NCBI RefSeq assembly: GCF_005889725.1
Contig: NZ_VCKX01000004.1
Location: 1-64,000, forward strand
DNA: 64,000 nt
DNA from: Nonomuraea zeae
GTDB lineage: Bacteria; Actinomycetota; Actinomycetes; Streptosporangiales; Streptosporangiaceae
Direction: 5' to 3'
Positions 1 to 8,686 of the stretch are shown in pieces. A model generated the notes under the pieces. That model was not told where the DNA came from. It searched no databases and saw nothing but the letters and a program-made list of their open reading frames with translations. Within the stretch, counting starts at the first letter, position 1. The number at the start of each line of letters is the position of its first letter. Made by a program: the position numbers and the translations under genes.

Positions 1-696
1 TCGATCCGGCCGGCGAAGTTGTTGGCGCCCTTGCCGTTCCAGACCTGGAGATGGTCGTTGAGTACGGCCGCGATGTCGGTGTGACCGTCGCTGTTGATGT
101 CGCCCAAGGTCATCAGGGTGGCGGCGTACGGGGTCCAGCCCGGGCCCAGCGCGATGGCGCCGGTGAAGTTGTTGCTGCCCTTGCCGTTCCAGACGTGCAG
201 GGTGCCGTCCTTGACCGCGGCCAGGTCGCCGATGCCGTCGCTGTTGAAGTCACCGCTGATGGGCCGGCTGTACTGTCCCCAGTTCGCGCCGATCTCGATC
301 CGGCTGGAGAAGTTGTTGGCGCCCTTGCCGTTCCACACGTGGAAGGTGTCGTTGGCGATCGCGCCGATGTCGGTCTTGCCGTCGCCGTTGATGTCACCCA
401 CGTTCATCAGCGTCGCGGCGTACGGCGTCCAGCCCGGGCCCAGCGCGATCGCACCGGCGAAGTTGTTGGCGCCCTTGCCGTTCCACACGTGCAGGGTGCC
501 GTCCTTGACCGCCAGCAGATCGCTGATCCCGTCACTGTTGAAGTCACCGCTGATGGGCCGGCTGTACTGCTCCCAGTTCGGGCCGATCTCGATCCGGCTG
601 GTGAAGTTGTTGCTGCCCCTGCCGTTCCACACGTGCAGCGTCCCGGTCGCCTCGGAGAAGATGTCACCGATGCCATCGGAGTTGAAGTCCGCGCCG
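1..696. repeat. Long direct repeat, copy 1 (FG-GAP coding block)
   Basis: Bases 1-696 match 1401-2096 at a constant offset of 1400. I find only four differences by eye (300/1700, 621/2021, 638/2038, 675/2075), so identity is over 99 percent. Similarity stops abruptly at 697, where the two proteins' unrelated N-terminal parts begin. The left end may continue beyond the window. Confidence 0.93.
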
Positions 697-1298
697 TGCA
701 GCACAGGCGTGGTCCAGAGCGCCTCGACGATCTTCTGCGCGTCGCCGGCCTCAGGCTGGTAGCGGTCCGGGTAGGCGGACACCTGGACGGCCTGGCACAC
801 CTCGCCGATCGGCTCCCCCTTCCAGCTGTCGCCCGGATAGATCCGGACCATCTTGTTCAGGAAGGCGTTGGTCGCCCAGATCGGATCGAGCCGCTCGTTC
901 ACGCTGCCCCAGGAGGCGCGCTGCTGGAACAGGCCCAGGCTGTCGTGGTCGACCGTCTCGCTGATGTTCTGGATGCTGGTTTCCACGATCGTGGTGGTGA
1001 CCGCGATGACCGCCGCCCGCTGCGCCATGCCGCGGTCCTGTACGGCCTGCACGACCTTGCGCGCGCACGAGACGCGGTAGGCCGACATGTAGCCGTCCAT
1101 CTTGCCGGTGAGCACGCGGTTCAGCTGCGTGGCCAGGGTGGCGTCGCGGCTGGTCGTGCCCTTGGGGTCGCAGGGAGCGGTGGCGTAGGCGATGGTCACG
1201 TCGCCGGACAGCGGTTCGGGGTCGTCCGCGGCGTACGCCGGGGTGGCAGAGCATAAGGCCAGGACCGTGAGAACGGTCAGCACTCTCTTCGAGATCAT
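1..1298 (-). CDS. Secreted lysozyme-like/FG-GAP repeat protein (C-terminus outside window)
   Basis: The frame is open from ATG at 1298 to the window edge with no stop, so at least 432 codons are present. Residues 1-23 form a signal peptide ending in an AYA-A type site. The middle segment carries DHDSLGLFQQR followed by DPIWATNAFL, a pattern I know from actinobacterial secreted lysozyme- or transglycosylase-like domains; catalytic activity is inferred only. From about residue 200 onward come repeated FG-GAP/VCBS blades (DFNSDGIGD, LHVWNGKGSNNF) that normally fold as a beta-propeller. A purine-rich AAAGAG lies about 10 bases before the start. It sits head-to-tail behind the M23 gene, with which it shares its repeat block almost base for base. 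Confidence 0.8.
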   Translation of the reverse strand, partial: MISKRVLTVLTVLALCSATPAYAADDPEPLSGDVTIAYATAPCDPKGTTSRDATLATQLNRVLTGKMDGYMSAYRVSCARKVVQAVQDRGMAQRAAVIAVTTTIVETSIQNISETVDHDSLGLFQQRASWGSVNERLDPIWATNAFLNKMVRIYPGDSWKGEPIGEVCQAVQVSAYPDRYQPEAGDAQKIVEALWTTPVLHGADFNSDGIGDIFSEATGTLHVWNGRGSNNFTSRIEIGPNWEQYSRPISGDFNSDGISDLLAVKDGTLHVWNGKGANNFAGAIALGPGWTPYAATLMNVGDINGDGKTDIGAIANDTFHVWNGKGANNFSSRIEIGANWGQYSRPISGDFNSDGIGDLAAVKDGTLHVWNGKGSNNFTGAIALGPGWTPYAATLMTLGDINSDGHTDIAAVLNDHLQVWNGKGANNFAGRI

Positions 1299-1363
1299 CT
1301 GCTGCTCTTTCGAACGCGGGGTGCCGGCCTTGCGGGCAGGGCCGGCACCCGGGGAAATGGGGG

Positions 1364-2683
1364 TCAGACCGGGAAGTACGGCGTCCAGCCGGGGCCGAGT
1401 TCGATCCGGCCGGCGAAGTTGTTGGCGCCCTTGCCGTTCCAGACCTGGAGATGGTCGTTGAGTACGGCCGCGATGTCGGTGTGACCGTCGCTGTTGATGT
1501 CGCCCAAGGTCATCAGGGTGGCGGCGTACGGGGTCCAGCCCGGGCCCAGCGCGATGGCGCCGGTGAAGTTGTTGCTGCCCTTGCCGTTCCAGACGTGCAG
1601 GGTGCCGTCCTTGACCGCGGCCAGGTCGCCGATGCCGTCGCTGTTGAAGTCACCGCTGATGGGCCGGCTGTACTGTCCCCAGTTCGCGCCGATCTCGATG
1701 CGGCTGGAGAAGTTGTTGGCGCCCTTGCCGTTCCACACGTGGAAGGTGTCGTTGGCGATCGCGCCGATGTCGGTCTTGCCGTCGCCGTTGATGTCACCCA
1801 CGTTCATCAGCGTCGCGGCGTACGGCGTCCAGCCCGGGCCCAGCGCGATCGCACCGGCGAAGTTGTTGGCGCCCTTGCCGTTCCACACGTGCAGGGTGCC
1901 GTCCTTGACCGCCAGCAGATCGCTGATCCCGTCACTGTTGAAGTCACCGCTGATGGGCCGGCTGTACTGCTCCCAGTTCGGGCCGATCTCGATCCGGCTG
2001 GTGAAGTTGTTGCTGCCCCTACCGTTCCACACGTGCAACGTCCCGGTCGCCTCGGAGAAGATGTCACCGATGCCGTCGGAGTTGAAGTCCGCGCCGAACA
2101 GGTTGGGCTTCGTGCAGCCGTTGAGGCTCGCGACGTTGCGCCACTCGCCGCCCGGTGCGGGCCCGTACGCCTTGCCGTCGAACCTGGCCGTGACGCGCTC
2201 GGCCCCCTCGAAGCCCCAGCTGGCGGAGCCGTCGCCGTTGGCGTCGTAGCCCTGCTCGTAGTGCAGGTGCGGGCTCCCGTTCGAGGTCGGCCCGGTGTGC
2301 CCGACCCGGCCGATGGTCTGGCCCTGCGTGACCCGGTCGCCCACGCTCACGGAGCGCGACTGCAGGTGGATGTAGGTGGTGAAGTGGCCGCCGCCGTGAT
2401 CGATCTGGATCATGTTGCCGGCGTTGGAGTGGTAGTAGGACTGGTTCACCTCGCCGGCCGCGGGGGCGACCAGCCGCGAGCCCTCGGTTTCCGACTGCGG
2501 CTCGCGGACCATGTCCAGCGCGGGGGCGTGGGTCGAGTCCCAGGTGTTCAGCCGCCACTTCTGGCCGCACGGGAAGGGCAGCTGGAAGTCGGGGGCCGCG
2601 GCGGCGGGGGTCGAGGTCACGACCAGGCCACCGGCGACGACCGCGAGGAACATGGCCGCGCCGGCTAAGCGTCTTTTCAGCAC
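1364..2683 (-). CDS. Secreted M23 family metallopeptidase with FG-GAP repeats
   Basis: This 439-residue protein is predicted to be exported and to cut peptidoglycan cross-links. The GTG start at 2683 is preferred over the upstream ATG at 2806 because AAAGG lies 7 bases before it and a signal peptide (residues 1-30, ending AAAA) follows at once. Zinc-ligand candidates are H52 and D57 (HAPALD) and H139/H141 (PHLHYEQG), the HxH pair of the LytM/M23 fold. Residues 210-435 are repeated FG-GAP blades. The downstream neighbour carries the same blades on a different N-terminal domain, so the propeller probably serves as a shared wall- or glycan-binding module. The substrate is not visible in the sequence. 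Confidence 0.88.
   Translation of the reverse strand: MLKRRLAGAAMFLAVVAGGLVVTSTPAAAAPDFQLPFPCGQKWRLNTWDSTHAPALDMVREPQSETEGSRLVAPAAGEVNQSYYHSNAGNMIQIDHGGGHFTTYIHLQSRSVSVGDRVTQGQTIGRVGHTGPTSNGSPHLHYEQGYDANGDGSASWGFEGAERVTARFDGKAYGPAPGGEWRNVASLNGCTKPNLFGADFNSDGIGDIFSEATGTLHVWNGRGSNNFTSRIEIGPNWEQYSRPISGDFNSDGISDLLAVKDGTLHVWNGKGANNFAGAIALGPGWTPYAATLMNVGDINGDGKTDIGAIANDTFHVWNGKGANNFSSRIEIGANWGQYSRPISGDFNSDGIGDLAAVKDGTLHVWNGKGSNNFTGAIALGPGWTPYAATLMTLGDINSDGHTDIAAVLNDHLQVWNGKGANNFAGRIELGPGWTPYFPV
1401..2096. repeat. Long direct repeat, copy 2 (FG-GAP coding block)
   Basis: This is the second copy of the block at 1-696. It encodes the beta-propeller part of the M23 peptidase. Near identity including silent positions points to a recent duplication or gene conversion. 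Confidence 0.93.
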
Positions 2684-2883
2684 GTCGTACCTTTCGCAGA
2701 TTGTTTGCGGAGAAAGGCCCGACACACGGAGGAACCTCCGTCGTGCGTGCCGGTACGTTACCGGACAGTAGGTTCTGGCGGTATATCCCAGGTATGTCGC
2801 GGCCATCGCTCAAATTTGCGCCAATGTGCTTGACTGCCTGCAGATGGACCCCGGTGATCAGCAAGTGGAGGACCCGAACACTC

Positions 2884-3651
2884 ATGGCGAACAGCGAACT
2901 CGATCTCTCGTCCGGGGTCCCCTTGTATCGGCAGATCAAAGACATCCTGCTGGCGGAGATCACCGGCGGGCTCGCGGACCCGCACAAACCCATGACCGAG
3001 GAGCAGCTGCTCAGCCGCTTCGAGGTGAGCCGGGCACCCATCCGCCAAGCGCTCAAGGAGCTGGCCGGCGAGGGGTACGTCTACCGGAAGCAGGGCAAGG
3101 GGACGTTCCCGGTTCCGGGTGCCCGGGTCCGCCGGCCGGCCGACGTCCGGCCGACGTCCGGCCGGGGGCTCTGTACCAGTACCTCTCCGAGAGCGGCCTG
3201 CACCCCGCGTCGAAGGTGTCCGGCATCGAACGGGCGGAGCCGCCCGCCCGGATCAGGCACCGCCTGGAGATCGGGGCGGATGAGCGGCTCCTGCATTTCA
3301 CCCGGTTGATCTCGGTCGAGGACGAGCCGCTCGTCGAGGCCAGCGTCTATGTCCGCGCGCCCGAGGAGTTCAGCCCCACGGCCGCGGAGCTGGAGGACAA
3401 GGGCTCCGCCTTCGAGCTGCTGAAGAGCGAGTTCGCCATCACGCTACCCCTTCGCGAACGCCTTCAGGCCGGGGCACCGCCTGGAGGTGGAGCTTTCGTG
3501 CAACGAGCCGCTGGCCGACGCCCACAACTCCCTGCTGCCGCCGGAGGCCATGCACCTGCCGTCGGGTCGCGCGACGAGCCACAAGGTGTATCGCGACGCC
3601 GCCCACCAGTCGCGGCTCGTCCTGCCGTTCACGACCCGTAAGGCGCCGTAG
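2884..3651 (+). pseudogene. GntR/UTRA family regulator, broken by frameshifts
   Basis: ATG at 2884 opens a typical GntR winged helix (PLYRQIKDILLAEI; the recognition part contains RFEVSRAPIRQALKEL; then KQGKGTF). At 3138-3159 an exact 11-bp unit occurs twice in tandem. Removing one copy rejoins the frame to the UTRA effector domain (LYQYLSESGLHPASKV). A second shift near 3441 moves back to the first frame, which then runs to TAG at 3649-3651 (RLEVELSCNEPLADA). Both parts read as family-like protein, so this is a recently inactivated gene, or an assembly error at two places. The 3' end overlaps the convergent IclR gene by about 23 bases. Confidence 0.75.
3138..3159. repeat. 11-bp tandem duplication inside the GntR gene
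   Basis: The unit GGCCGACGTCC occurs at 3138-3148 and again at 3149-3159 without mismatch. Eleven is not a multiple of three, and the extra unit alone accounts for the first frameshift of the GntR pseudogene. Replication slippage is the simplest origin. Confidence 0.85.
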
Positions 3652-4426
3652 CCGGGGCGGGCCGGCCGGCGCCGCCCATCTCCTCCTCGATGTCGCGGGC
3701 GGTCAGGGACAGGGCGCTGACCAGCTCCGGGAGCCGGTCCCGCGAGAAGCGGCTGGTGGGCATCGACACCGACACGGCCGCCAGGGCGCGGCCGTCCTCA
3801 CCGCGTACGGCCCGGCCGACGGCGGTGACGCCCGATTCGGTCTTGCCGGCGTTGATGGCGAACCCCCGGTCGCGGACGTTGCGCAGCTCGCGGCGCAGCG
3901 CCGCCAGGTTGGGCCGCTGGTCCAGGCGGTCGCCCCACTTCTCCGGGTCGTAGAGCGCGTCGAGCCGCTCCGGCGGCAGGTCGGCGAGCATGACCTTGCC
4001 GCCCGAGACGAGGTGCGCGGGGAAGACCATGCCCTCGCGGTTGCCGACCCGCAGCGCCCTGGTGCATTCGACCGACCCGATGAACCGGACGTGGTCGCCG
4101 GACAGGATCTGCAGGTTCGCGCTTTCCTGGACCCGCTCGACCAGGGCGGCCAGGTGCGGCATGGCGATCGAGCGCAGCAGCGCGGTGCGCGACTGGGAGC
4201 TGCCGCCCAGCGAGAGCACCGGGCCGGCGGCGTAGAGGTGGTCCTCGCGGCGGATCGCGAAGTCGCGGTAGACGAGCATGGCCAGCAGCCGGTGCGCGGT
4301 GGAGGGCGCCACCCCGAGCCGCCGCGCGGCCTCGCCCACGCCGAACGGGCCCTCGACCTGCAGCATGACCGCGAGCTGCAGCGCGTGATCGACGCTGCGT
4401 ACCAGGTAGTTGGGAGGATTCTTCAC
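3629..4426 (-). CDS. IclR family transcriptional regulator
   Basis: The protein has 265 residues, usual for the family. GTG at 4426 was chosen because AGGAG lies 8 bases upstream; an ATG 13 codons earlier lacks this. The N-terminal winged helix (GVGEAARRLGVAPSTAHRLLAML) is followed by the IclR effector domain (SGGKVMLADLPPE; GFAINAGKTESGVTAVGRAV). It is divergent from the gentisate operon with about 110 bases between, the usual arrangement for an IclR repressor or activator of an aromatic pathway. The natural effector is probably a pathway aromatic acid; this is inference from position. Confidence 0.9.
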   Translation of the reverse strand: MKNPPNYLVRSVDHALQLAVMLQVEGPFGVGEAARRLGVAPSTAHRLLAMLVYRDFAIRREDHLYAAGPVLSLGGSSQSRTALLRSIAMPHLAALVERVQESANLQILSGDHVRFIGSVECTRALRVGNREGMVFPAHLVSGGKVMLADLPPERLDALYDPEKWGDRLDQRPNLAALRRELRNVRDRGFAINAGKTESGVTAVGRAVRGEDGRALAAVSVSMPTSRFSRDRLPELVSALSLTARDIEEEMGGAGRPAPATAPYGS

Positions 4427-4481
4427 AGCAGAATCTCCTATTCTTTTCCGTCCCCCACGATACAAGCTGGAACCCGCGCGG

Positions 4482-4496
4482 GACCGGCGGCCGGTC
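4482..4496. promoter_or_regulatory. Inverted repeat in the iclR/gentisate intergenic region
   Basis: GACCGG-CGG-CCGGTC is a perfect 6-bp inverted repeat between the divergent iclR-type gene and the gentisate dioxygenase. It is GC-rich, so chance occurrence is possible. Position makes it a candidate IclR site. Confidence 0.3.
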
Positions 4497-4536
4497 GCCG
4501 CCGCGCACCCCCGCGTCGCAGGAGCTAGGAGTAGAC

Positions 4537-5703
4537 ATGATCGAGACCGCGAACTCCCCCGTTCGCCTCACCGCGGTCGACTCGCCGGACCAGCCGACGC
4601 CGTCGGCGGCACTGCGGGAGCTGTACCGCGGCTTCGAGAAGGAGCTGCTGGTCCCGCTGTGGACCGAGATCGGCGACCTGATGCCGCCGCACCCCCGGTC
4701 CAAGGCGGTCCCGCACCTGTGGCGGTGGCAGAACCTGCTGGCGCTGGCGGACCGCTCCGGGCACCTGGTGCCGGTCGGCCGGGGAGGGGAACGCCGGGCG
4801 ATCGCGCTGGCCAACCCCGCGCTCGGCGGCCGGCCGTTCGCGACGCCGACGCTGTGGGCCGCGATCCAGTACCTCATGCCGGGCGAGGACGCTCCCGAGC
4901 ACCGGCACACCCAGCACGCGTTCCGCTTCGTCGTCGAGGGCGAGGGCGTGTGGACGGTGGTCGAGGGCGATCCGGTGCCCATGCGGCGCGGCGACTTCCT
5001 GCCCCAGGCCGGGTGGAACTGGCACGCCCATCACAACGCGGCCGACCAGCCGATGGCGTGGATCGACGGCCTGGACATCCCGTTCCAGTACGTCACCGAA
5101 TCCCAGTTCTTCGAGTTCGGCCGCGACCAGATCAGCGCGGATGAGCGCACCACCCCCGAACGGTCCCGGTCGGAACGGCTGTGGGGGCACCCCGGGCTGC
5201 GCCCGGCCTCGCTGCTCGGCGCCCGGCCCGGCACCCCGCTGCTGGCCTACCGCTGGGCCGATACCGACCGCGCGCTGACGGACCAGCTCGAACTCGAGGC
5301 CGAGGGCCATGCGGGGACGGTCGAGCCGGGCCACGCGGCGGTGCGGTACGTCAACCCCACCACCGGAGGCGACGTCCTGCCGACCATCCGGGTCGAGATG
5401 CACCGCATCCGCAGCGGCGCGGAAACCGCGCCCCGCCGGGAGGCCGGCTCCTCGGTGTACCAGGTCTTCGACGGGAGCGGGCGGGTCACGGTCGGCGACG
5501 TGTCCTGGTCGGTCACCCGGGGCGACCTGTTCGTCGTCCCCTCCTGGACGCCGTTCTCGGCGAAGTCCGAGGCCTCGGCGTCCGACTCCGACTCCGACTC
5601 CGCCGCGCTCGACCTCTTCCGATTCAGCGACGGGCCCATCTTCGAGGCGCTGCACCTGGATCGCGCGCAGGTGGAACCCCGTGTGAAAGGAACCAACGCA
5701 TGA
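4537..5703 (+). CDS. Gentisate 1,2-dioxygenase
   Basis: This 388-residue bicupin enzyme opens the gentisate ring to maleylpyruvate using Fe(II) and oxygen. The first cupin shows the metal set H122, H124 and H163 (EHRHTQHAFRF; WNWHAHHN), plus the family phrase DIPFQ. A second cupin-like region follows at about residues 270-375 (RVTVGDVSWSVTRGDLFVVPSW). AGGAG lies 6-7 bases before the ATG. It begins a four-gene operon and its stop overlaps the next start (ATGA). Neighbouring maleylpyruvate isomerase and 3-hydroxybenzoate 6-hydroxylase genes support the gentisate assignment over related salicylate or 1-hydroxy-2-naphthoate dioxygenases. Confidence 0.92.
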   Translation: MIETANSPVRLTAVDSPDQPTPSAALRELYRGFEKELLVPLWTEIGDLMPPHPRSKAVPHLWRWQNLLALADRSGHLVPVGRGGERRAIALANPALGGRPFATPTLWAAIQYLMPGEDAPEHRHTQHAFRFVVEGEGVWTVVEGDPVPMRRGDFLPQAGWNWHAHHNAADQPMAWIDGLDIPFQYVTESQFFEFGRDQISADERTTPERSRSERLWGHPGLRPASLLGARPGTPLLAYRWADTDRALTDQLELEAEGHAGTVEPGHAAVRYVNPTTGGDVLPTIRVEMHRIRSGAETAPRREAGSSVYQVFDGSGRVTVGDVSWSVTRGDLFVVPSWTPFSAKSEASASDSDSDSAALDLFRFSDGPIFEALHLDRAQVEPRVKGTNA

Positions 5704-6536
5704 AGCTCGCCACCATCCGCACCGCCGACGGCCGCACCCGCGCCGCCCGGGTCGAGGGGGAGACCCTGATCGACCTGGGCCTCGCCGACGTCGGCGAGCT
5801 GCTGGCCCGGCCGGACTGGGCGGAGCACGCCGCGCGGGCAGAAGAGCCCGTGGCGGGGAGCGCGGGCTACGCGCCCGTCGTGCCCCGGCCCGGCAAGATC
5901 GTCTGTGTCGGGCTGAACTACCGCAACCACATTCTGGAGATGGGCCGGGAGCTGCCGCAGTACCCGACGTTGTTCGCCAAGTATCCCGAGGCGCTCGTCG
6001 GCGCGTACGACGAGATCCGGCTCCCGCCGGAGTCCGATCAGGTGGACTGGGAGGCCGAGCTCGCGATCGTCATCGGCAGGAGCGTGCGGCGCGCCGGCGA
6101 GGACGAGGCCGCCGCGGCCATCGCGGGGTTCGCCGTACTCAACGACGTCACCATGCGTGACTGGCAGTACCGCTCCCCCATGTGGCTGCAGGGCAAGACC
6201 TGGGAGGGCAGCACCCCCTTCGGCCCCTACCTGGTCACCCCCGACGAGCTGCCCGGCGGCAGCCGGCCCGCTCTCACCCTGACCGGGTCGGTCGACGGCG
6301 AGGTGGTGCAGCAGGCCGACACCTCCGACCTCGTGTTCGACCCCGTCGCGCTGGTCAGGTACGTCTCCACGATCCTCACGCTCGCCCCTGGCGACGTCAT
6401 CGCCTCCGGGACGCCGGGCGGGGTGGGTCACGCGCGCAAGCCGGCCCGCTACCTCACCGACGGCAGCGTCCTGGCCACCGAGATCACCGGGCTCGGCCGC
6501 TCGGAGGTCAAGGCCGTCGCCGAGCCGGTCACATGA
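5700..6536 (+). CDS. FAH-family fumarylpyruvate (maleylpyruvate) hydrolase
   Basis: The 278-residue protein belongs to the fumarylacetoacetate hydrolase superfamily. Metal ligands are visible as E118 and E120 (VDWEAELAIVIG) and D149 (AVLNDVTMRDWQ). The loop GKTWEGSTPFGPYLVT and the end motif GDVIASGTPGGVGHA are typical. In this operon it should cleave fumarylpyruvate to fumarate and pyruvate after the isomerase acts; direct maleylpyruvate hydrolysis cannot be excluded. The start overlaps the dioxygenase stop and its own stop overlaps the next start, indicating translational coupling. Confidence 0.9.
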   Translation: MKLATIRTADGRTRAARVEGETLIDLGLADVGELLARPDWAEHAARAEEPVAGSAGYAPVVPRPGKIVCVGLNYRNHILEMGRELPQYPTLFAKYPEALVGAYDEIRLPPESDQVDWEAELAIVIGRSVRRAGEDEAAAAIAGFAVLNDVTMRDWQYRSPMWLQGKTWEGSTPFGPYLVTPDELPGGSRPALTLTGSVDGEVVQQADTSDLVFDPVALVRYVSTILTLAPGDVIASGTPGGVGHARKPARYLTDGSVLATEITGLGRSEVKAVAEPVT

Positions 6537-7336
6537 TGGCCGCGAACCGGAGCAGGGCTGATGGCCTGCGGTGGACGGCCCGGGGCAGCGAGCTCTTCTT
6601 CGGCGCCCTGGCCGCGCTGCCGGACGACCGGCTGGACCGGCCGACGGCGCTGGCGGGCTGGAGCGGCAAGCACCTGCTGGCGCACGTGGCCGCCAACGCC
6701 GACGCGCTGGTCAACCTGGCGCACTGGGCCCGTACGGGCGAGGAGCGGCCGATGTACTCCTCCCCCGCGCAGCGCGAGGAGGACATCGAGGCGGGCGCGA
6801 AGTCGCCGGCGAGCGAGCTGCGGGCCTGGGCCGTACGGGCCGCCGAGACCCTGGACGCGCGGCTCGCCGAGCTGGACGAGCGGCAGTGGCGGCGGAACGT
6901 CCGCACCGCCCAGGGCCGCACCGTCACCGCCGAAGAGATCCCCTGGATGCGCGCACGCGAGGTCATGGTGCACGCCGTCGACCTCGGCGCGGGGGTGGAG
7001 TTCGGCGATCTTCCTGCGGACTTCCTCGCCGCGCTGATCGATGACATCACCGCCAAGCGCTCCGCCGCCGCCGAGCCCGCGCTCACCCTCACGGCCACCG
7101 ACCACGGCGGCACGTGGGCGGTCATCAGCTCGGGTGAGCCCGCCCAGGTCACCGGCTCGGGCGACCCCGCCCAGGGCACCGGCTCGGGCGACCCCGCCCA
7201 GGGCACCGGCTCGGGTGAGCCCGCCGTCGTCACCGGCACCCTCGCCGGGCTGGCCGCCTACCTCTCCGGCCGCCGGTCGGACGGCGTCACCGGCGCGAGG
7301 GGCGAGCCGGCGCCGCGGCTTCCCCGGTGGCTCTAG
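6533..7336 (+). CDS. Mycothiol-dependent maleylpyruvate isomerase
   Basis: This 267-residue protein converts maleylpyruvate to fumarylpyruvate with mycothiol as cofactor. The N-terminal DinB-like four-helix domain has the expected zinc residues H51 (LLAHVAANADAL), E143 and H147 (MRAREVMVHAVD). They match the His/Glu/His set known from the Corynebacterium enzyme. The C-terminal domain ends in the usual GxLAGLAAYLSGR. Between the domains, residues 200-235 consist of four 9-residue tandem repeats (SGEPAQVTG type) not normally present. Two ATGs are adjacent (6533 and 6536); the first overlaps the previous stop. Mycothiol dependence supports an actinobacterial host. Confidence 0.92.
   Translation: MMAANRSRADGLRWTARGSELFFGALAALPDDRLDRPTALAGWSGKHLLAHVAANADALVNLAHWARTGEERPMYSSPAQREEDIEAGAKSPASELRAWAVRAAETLDARLAELDERQWRRNVRTAQGRTVTAEEIPWMRAREVMVHAVDLGAGVEFGDLPADFLAALIDDITAKRSAAAEPALTLTATDHGGTWAVISSGEPAQVTGSGDPAQGTGSGDPAQGTGSGEPAVVTGTLAGLAAYLSGRRSDGVTGARGEPAPRLPRWL
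7129..7236. repeat. 27-bp tandem repeat, four copies, in the isomerase gene
   Basis: Four in-frame copies of a 27-bp unit start at 7129, 7156, 7183 and 7210. The two middle copies are identical; the outer ones differ at a few bases. Each encodes nine residues of the form SG(E/D)PAQ(V/G)TG, a flexible hydrophilic insert. Confidence 0.9.
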
Positions 7337-7367
7337 CCGGCGCCAGTCGAGAAAGGAATCACAGGAC

Positions 7368-8615
7368 ATGTCTGAACAGAGCCCCGGCGTCGACGTCGTG
7401 GTGGTGGGCGGAGGCATCGGCGGGCTGGCCAACGCCCTGGCGCTCACCCTCAAGGGCCTGCGGGTACGGGTGCTCGAACAGGCCCACGAGTTCGGCGAGG
7501 TCGGCGCCGGCCTGCAGATCGCGCCCAACTGCACCCGCATCCTGCACCACTGGGGCCTGCTCGACGAGGTCAAGTCACTCGGCGTGCTCCCCGAGAGCAT
7601 CGTCATGAAGGACGCGCTCAACGGCGACGTCCTCACCAGGCTCGACCTGCGGGACGTGGAGCGGCGCTACGGCTTCCCCTACATGGTGATCCACCGCAGC
7701 GACCTGCACGGCACGCTGCTGCGCGCGTGCCGGCGCGCCGGGGTGGAGCTCGTCAACGACGTCGCGGTGACCGGGTACGAGCAGGCCGAAGGCGGCGCCG
7801 TCGCGGTGCACGACGGGGGCCGCGAGTCCGCCCAGGTCGTGCTCGCCGCCGACGGGCTCCGCTCCGTGGCCCGCCGGATCGTCAGCGACGACGAGCCGGT
7901 CAGCTCCGCGTACGTCGCCTACCGGGGCGCGGTGCCCTTCGACCAGGTCGCCGGCCTGGACGCGCAGCCCAAGGACGTGGTCGTCCACGTCGGGCCTCGG
8001 TGCCATTTCGTCCAGTACTCGCTGCGCCAGGGAGAGATGTTCAACCAGGTCGCGGTGTTCGAGTCGCCGAAGGCGCTGGCGGGCGAGGCGGACTGGGGCA
8101 CCCCCGACGAGCTGGACGCGGCGTTCGCGGCCACCTGCGACCAGGTGCGCGCCGGCCTGCCGCTGATGTGGCGCGACCGCTGGTGGCGGATGTACGACCG
8201 CGAGCCGATCATGAACTGGGTGCGAGGCCGGATCGCCCTCACCGGGGACGCCGCGCACCCGCCCCTGCAGTATCTGGCGCAGGGCGCGGTCATGGCGATG
8301 GAGGACGCGTGGGTGCTGTCGGAGCACGTGGGCGCGCGGGGCGGGGCGGGCGCCCCGGGCACCTCGGCGGGCGTCGACTGGGACGCGGCGCTGGCGGCCT
8401 ACAACGCCGTCCGCCCCCAGCACTGCCGAAGGGTGCAGACCACGGCGCGGGCCTGGGGGAACCTGTGGCACCACGACGGCGAGAAGCGGGAGTGGCGCAA
8501 CGCGGTGCTCCGTGAGCGCGACGTCTACGACTACGGCTATGTGGACTGGCTCTTCGGGCCGACGGCTCTCACCCCCGGGCACCTGCCGCCGATGTTCCCC
8601 GAGTACGGCGAGTGA
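7368..8615 (+). CDS. 3-hydroxybenzoate 6-hydroxylase (FAD-dependent monooxygenase)
   Basis: The 415-residue flavoprotein hydroxylates 3-hydroxybenzoate to gentisate using NAD(P)H. The ADP-binding fold is at residues 9-38 (VVVVGGGIGGLANALAL). The second FAD motif GDAAHP, followed by QYLAQGAVMAMEDA, lies near residue 290. The closest remembered family is 3-hydroxybenzoate 6-hydroxylase; salicylate hydroxylase is the alternative, but the gentisate genes in the same operon make the former more likely. GAAAGGA is 7-8 bases before the ATG. It is the last gene of the catabolic operon, 31 bases after the isomerase. Confidence 0.9.
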   Translation: MSEQSPGVDVVVVGGGIGGLANALALTLKGLRVRVLEQAHEFGEVGAGLQIAPNCTRILHHWGLLDEVKSLGVLPESIVMKDALNGDVLTRLDLRDVERRYGFPYMVIHRSDLHGTLLRACRRAGVELVNDVAVTGYEQAEGGAVAVHDGGRESAQVVLAADGLRSVARRIVSDDEPVSSAYVAYRGAVPFDQVAGLDAQPKDVVVHVGPRCHFVQYSLRQGEMFNQVAVFESPKALAGEADWGTPDELDAAFAATCDQVRAGLPLMWRDRWWRMYDREPIMNWVRGRIALTGDAAHPPLQYLAQGAVMAMEDAWVLSEHVGARGGAGAPGTSAGVDWDAALAAYNAVRPQHCRRVQTTARAWGNLWHHDGEKREWRNAVLRERDVYDYGYVDWLFGPTALTPGHLPPMFPEYGE

Positions 8616-8686
8616 CCCCTTCGCGCAGCTCGTAGCCCGGCGACACGCCTCCCCGTTGATGGTCATCGCGTAGCTAGACTGCGCCC

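Noticed and set aside
51-2668. Two plus-strand open frames of about 400 codons (51-1256 and 1451-2668)
   Set aside because: They are antisense to the FG-GAP genes, lack domains and consist of V/A/G/R-rich repeats produced by the repeat block.
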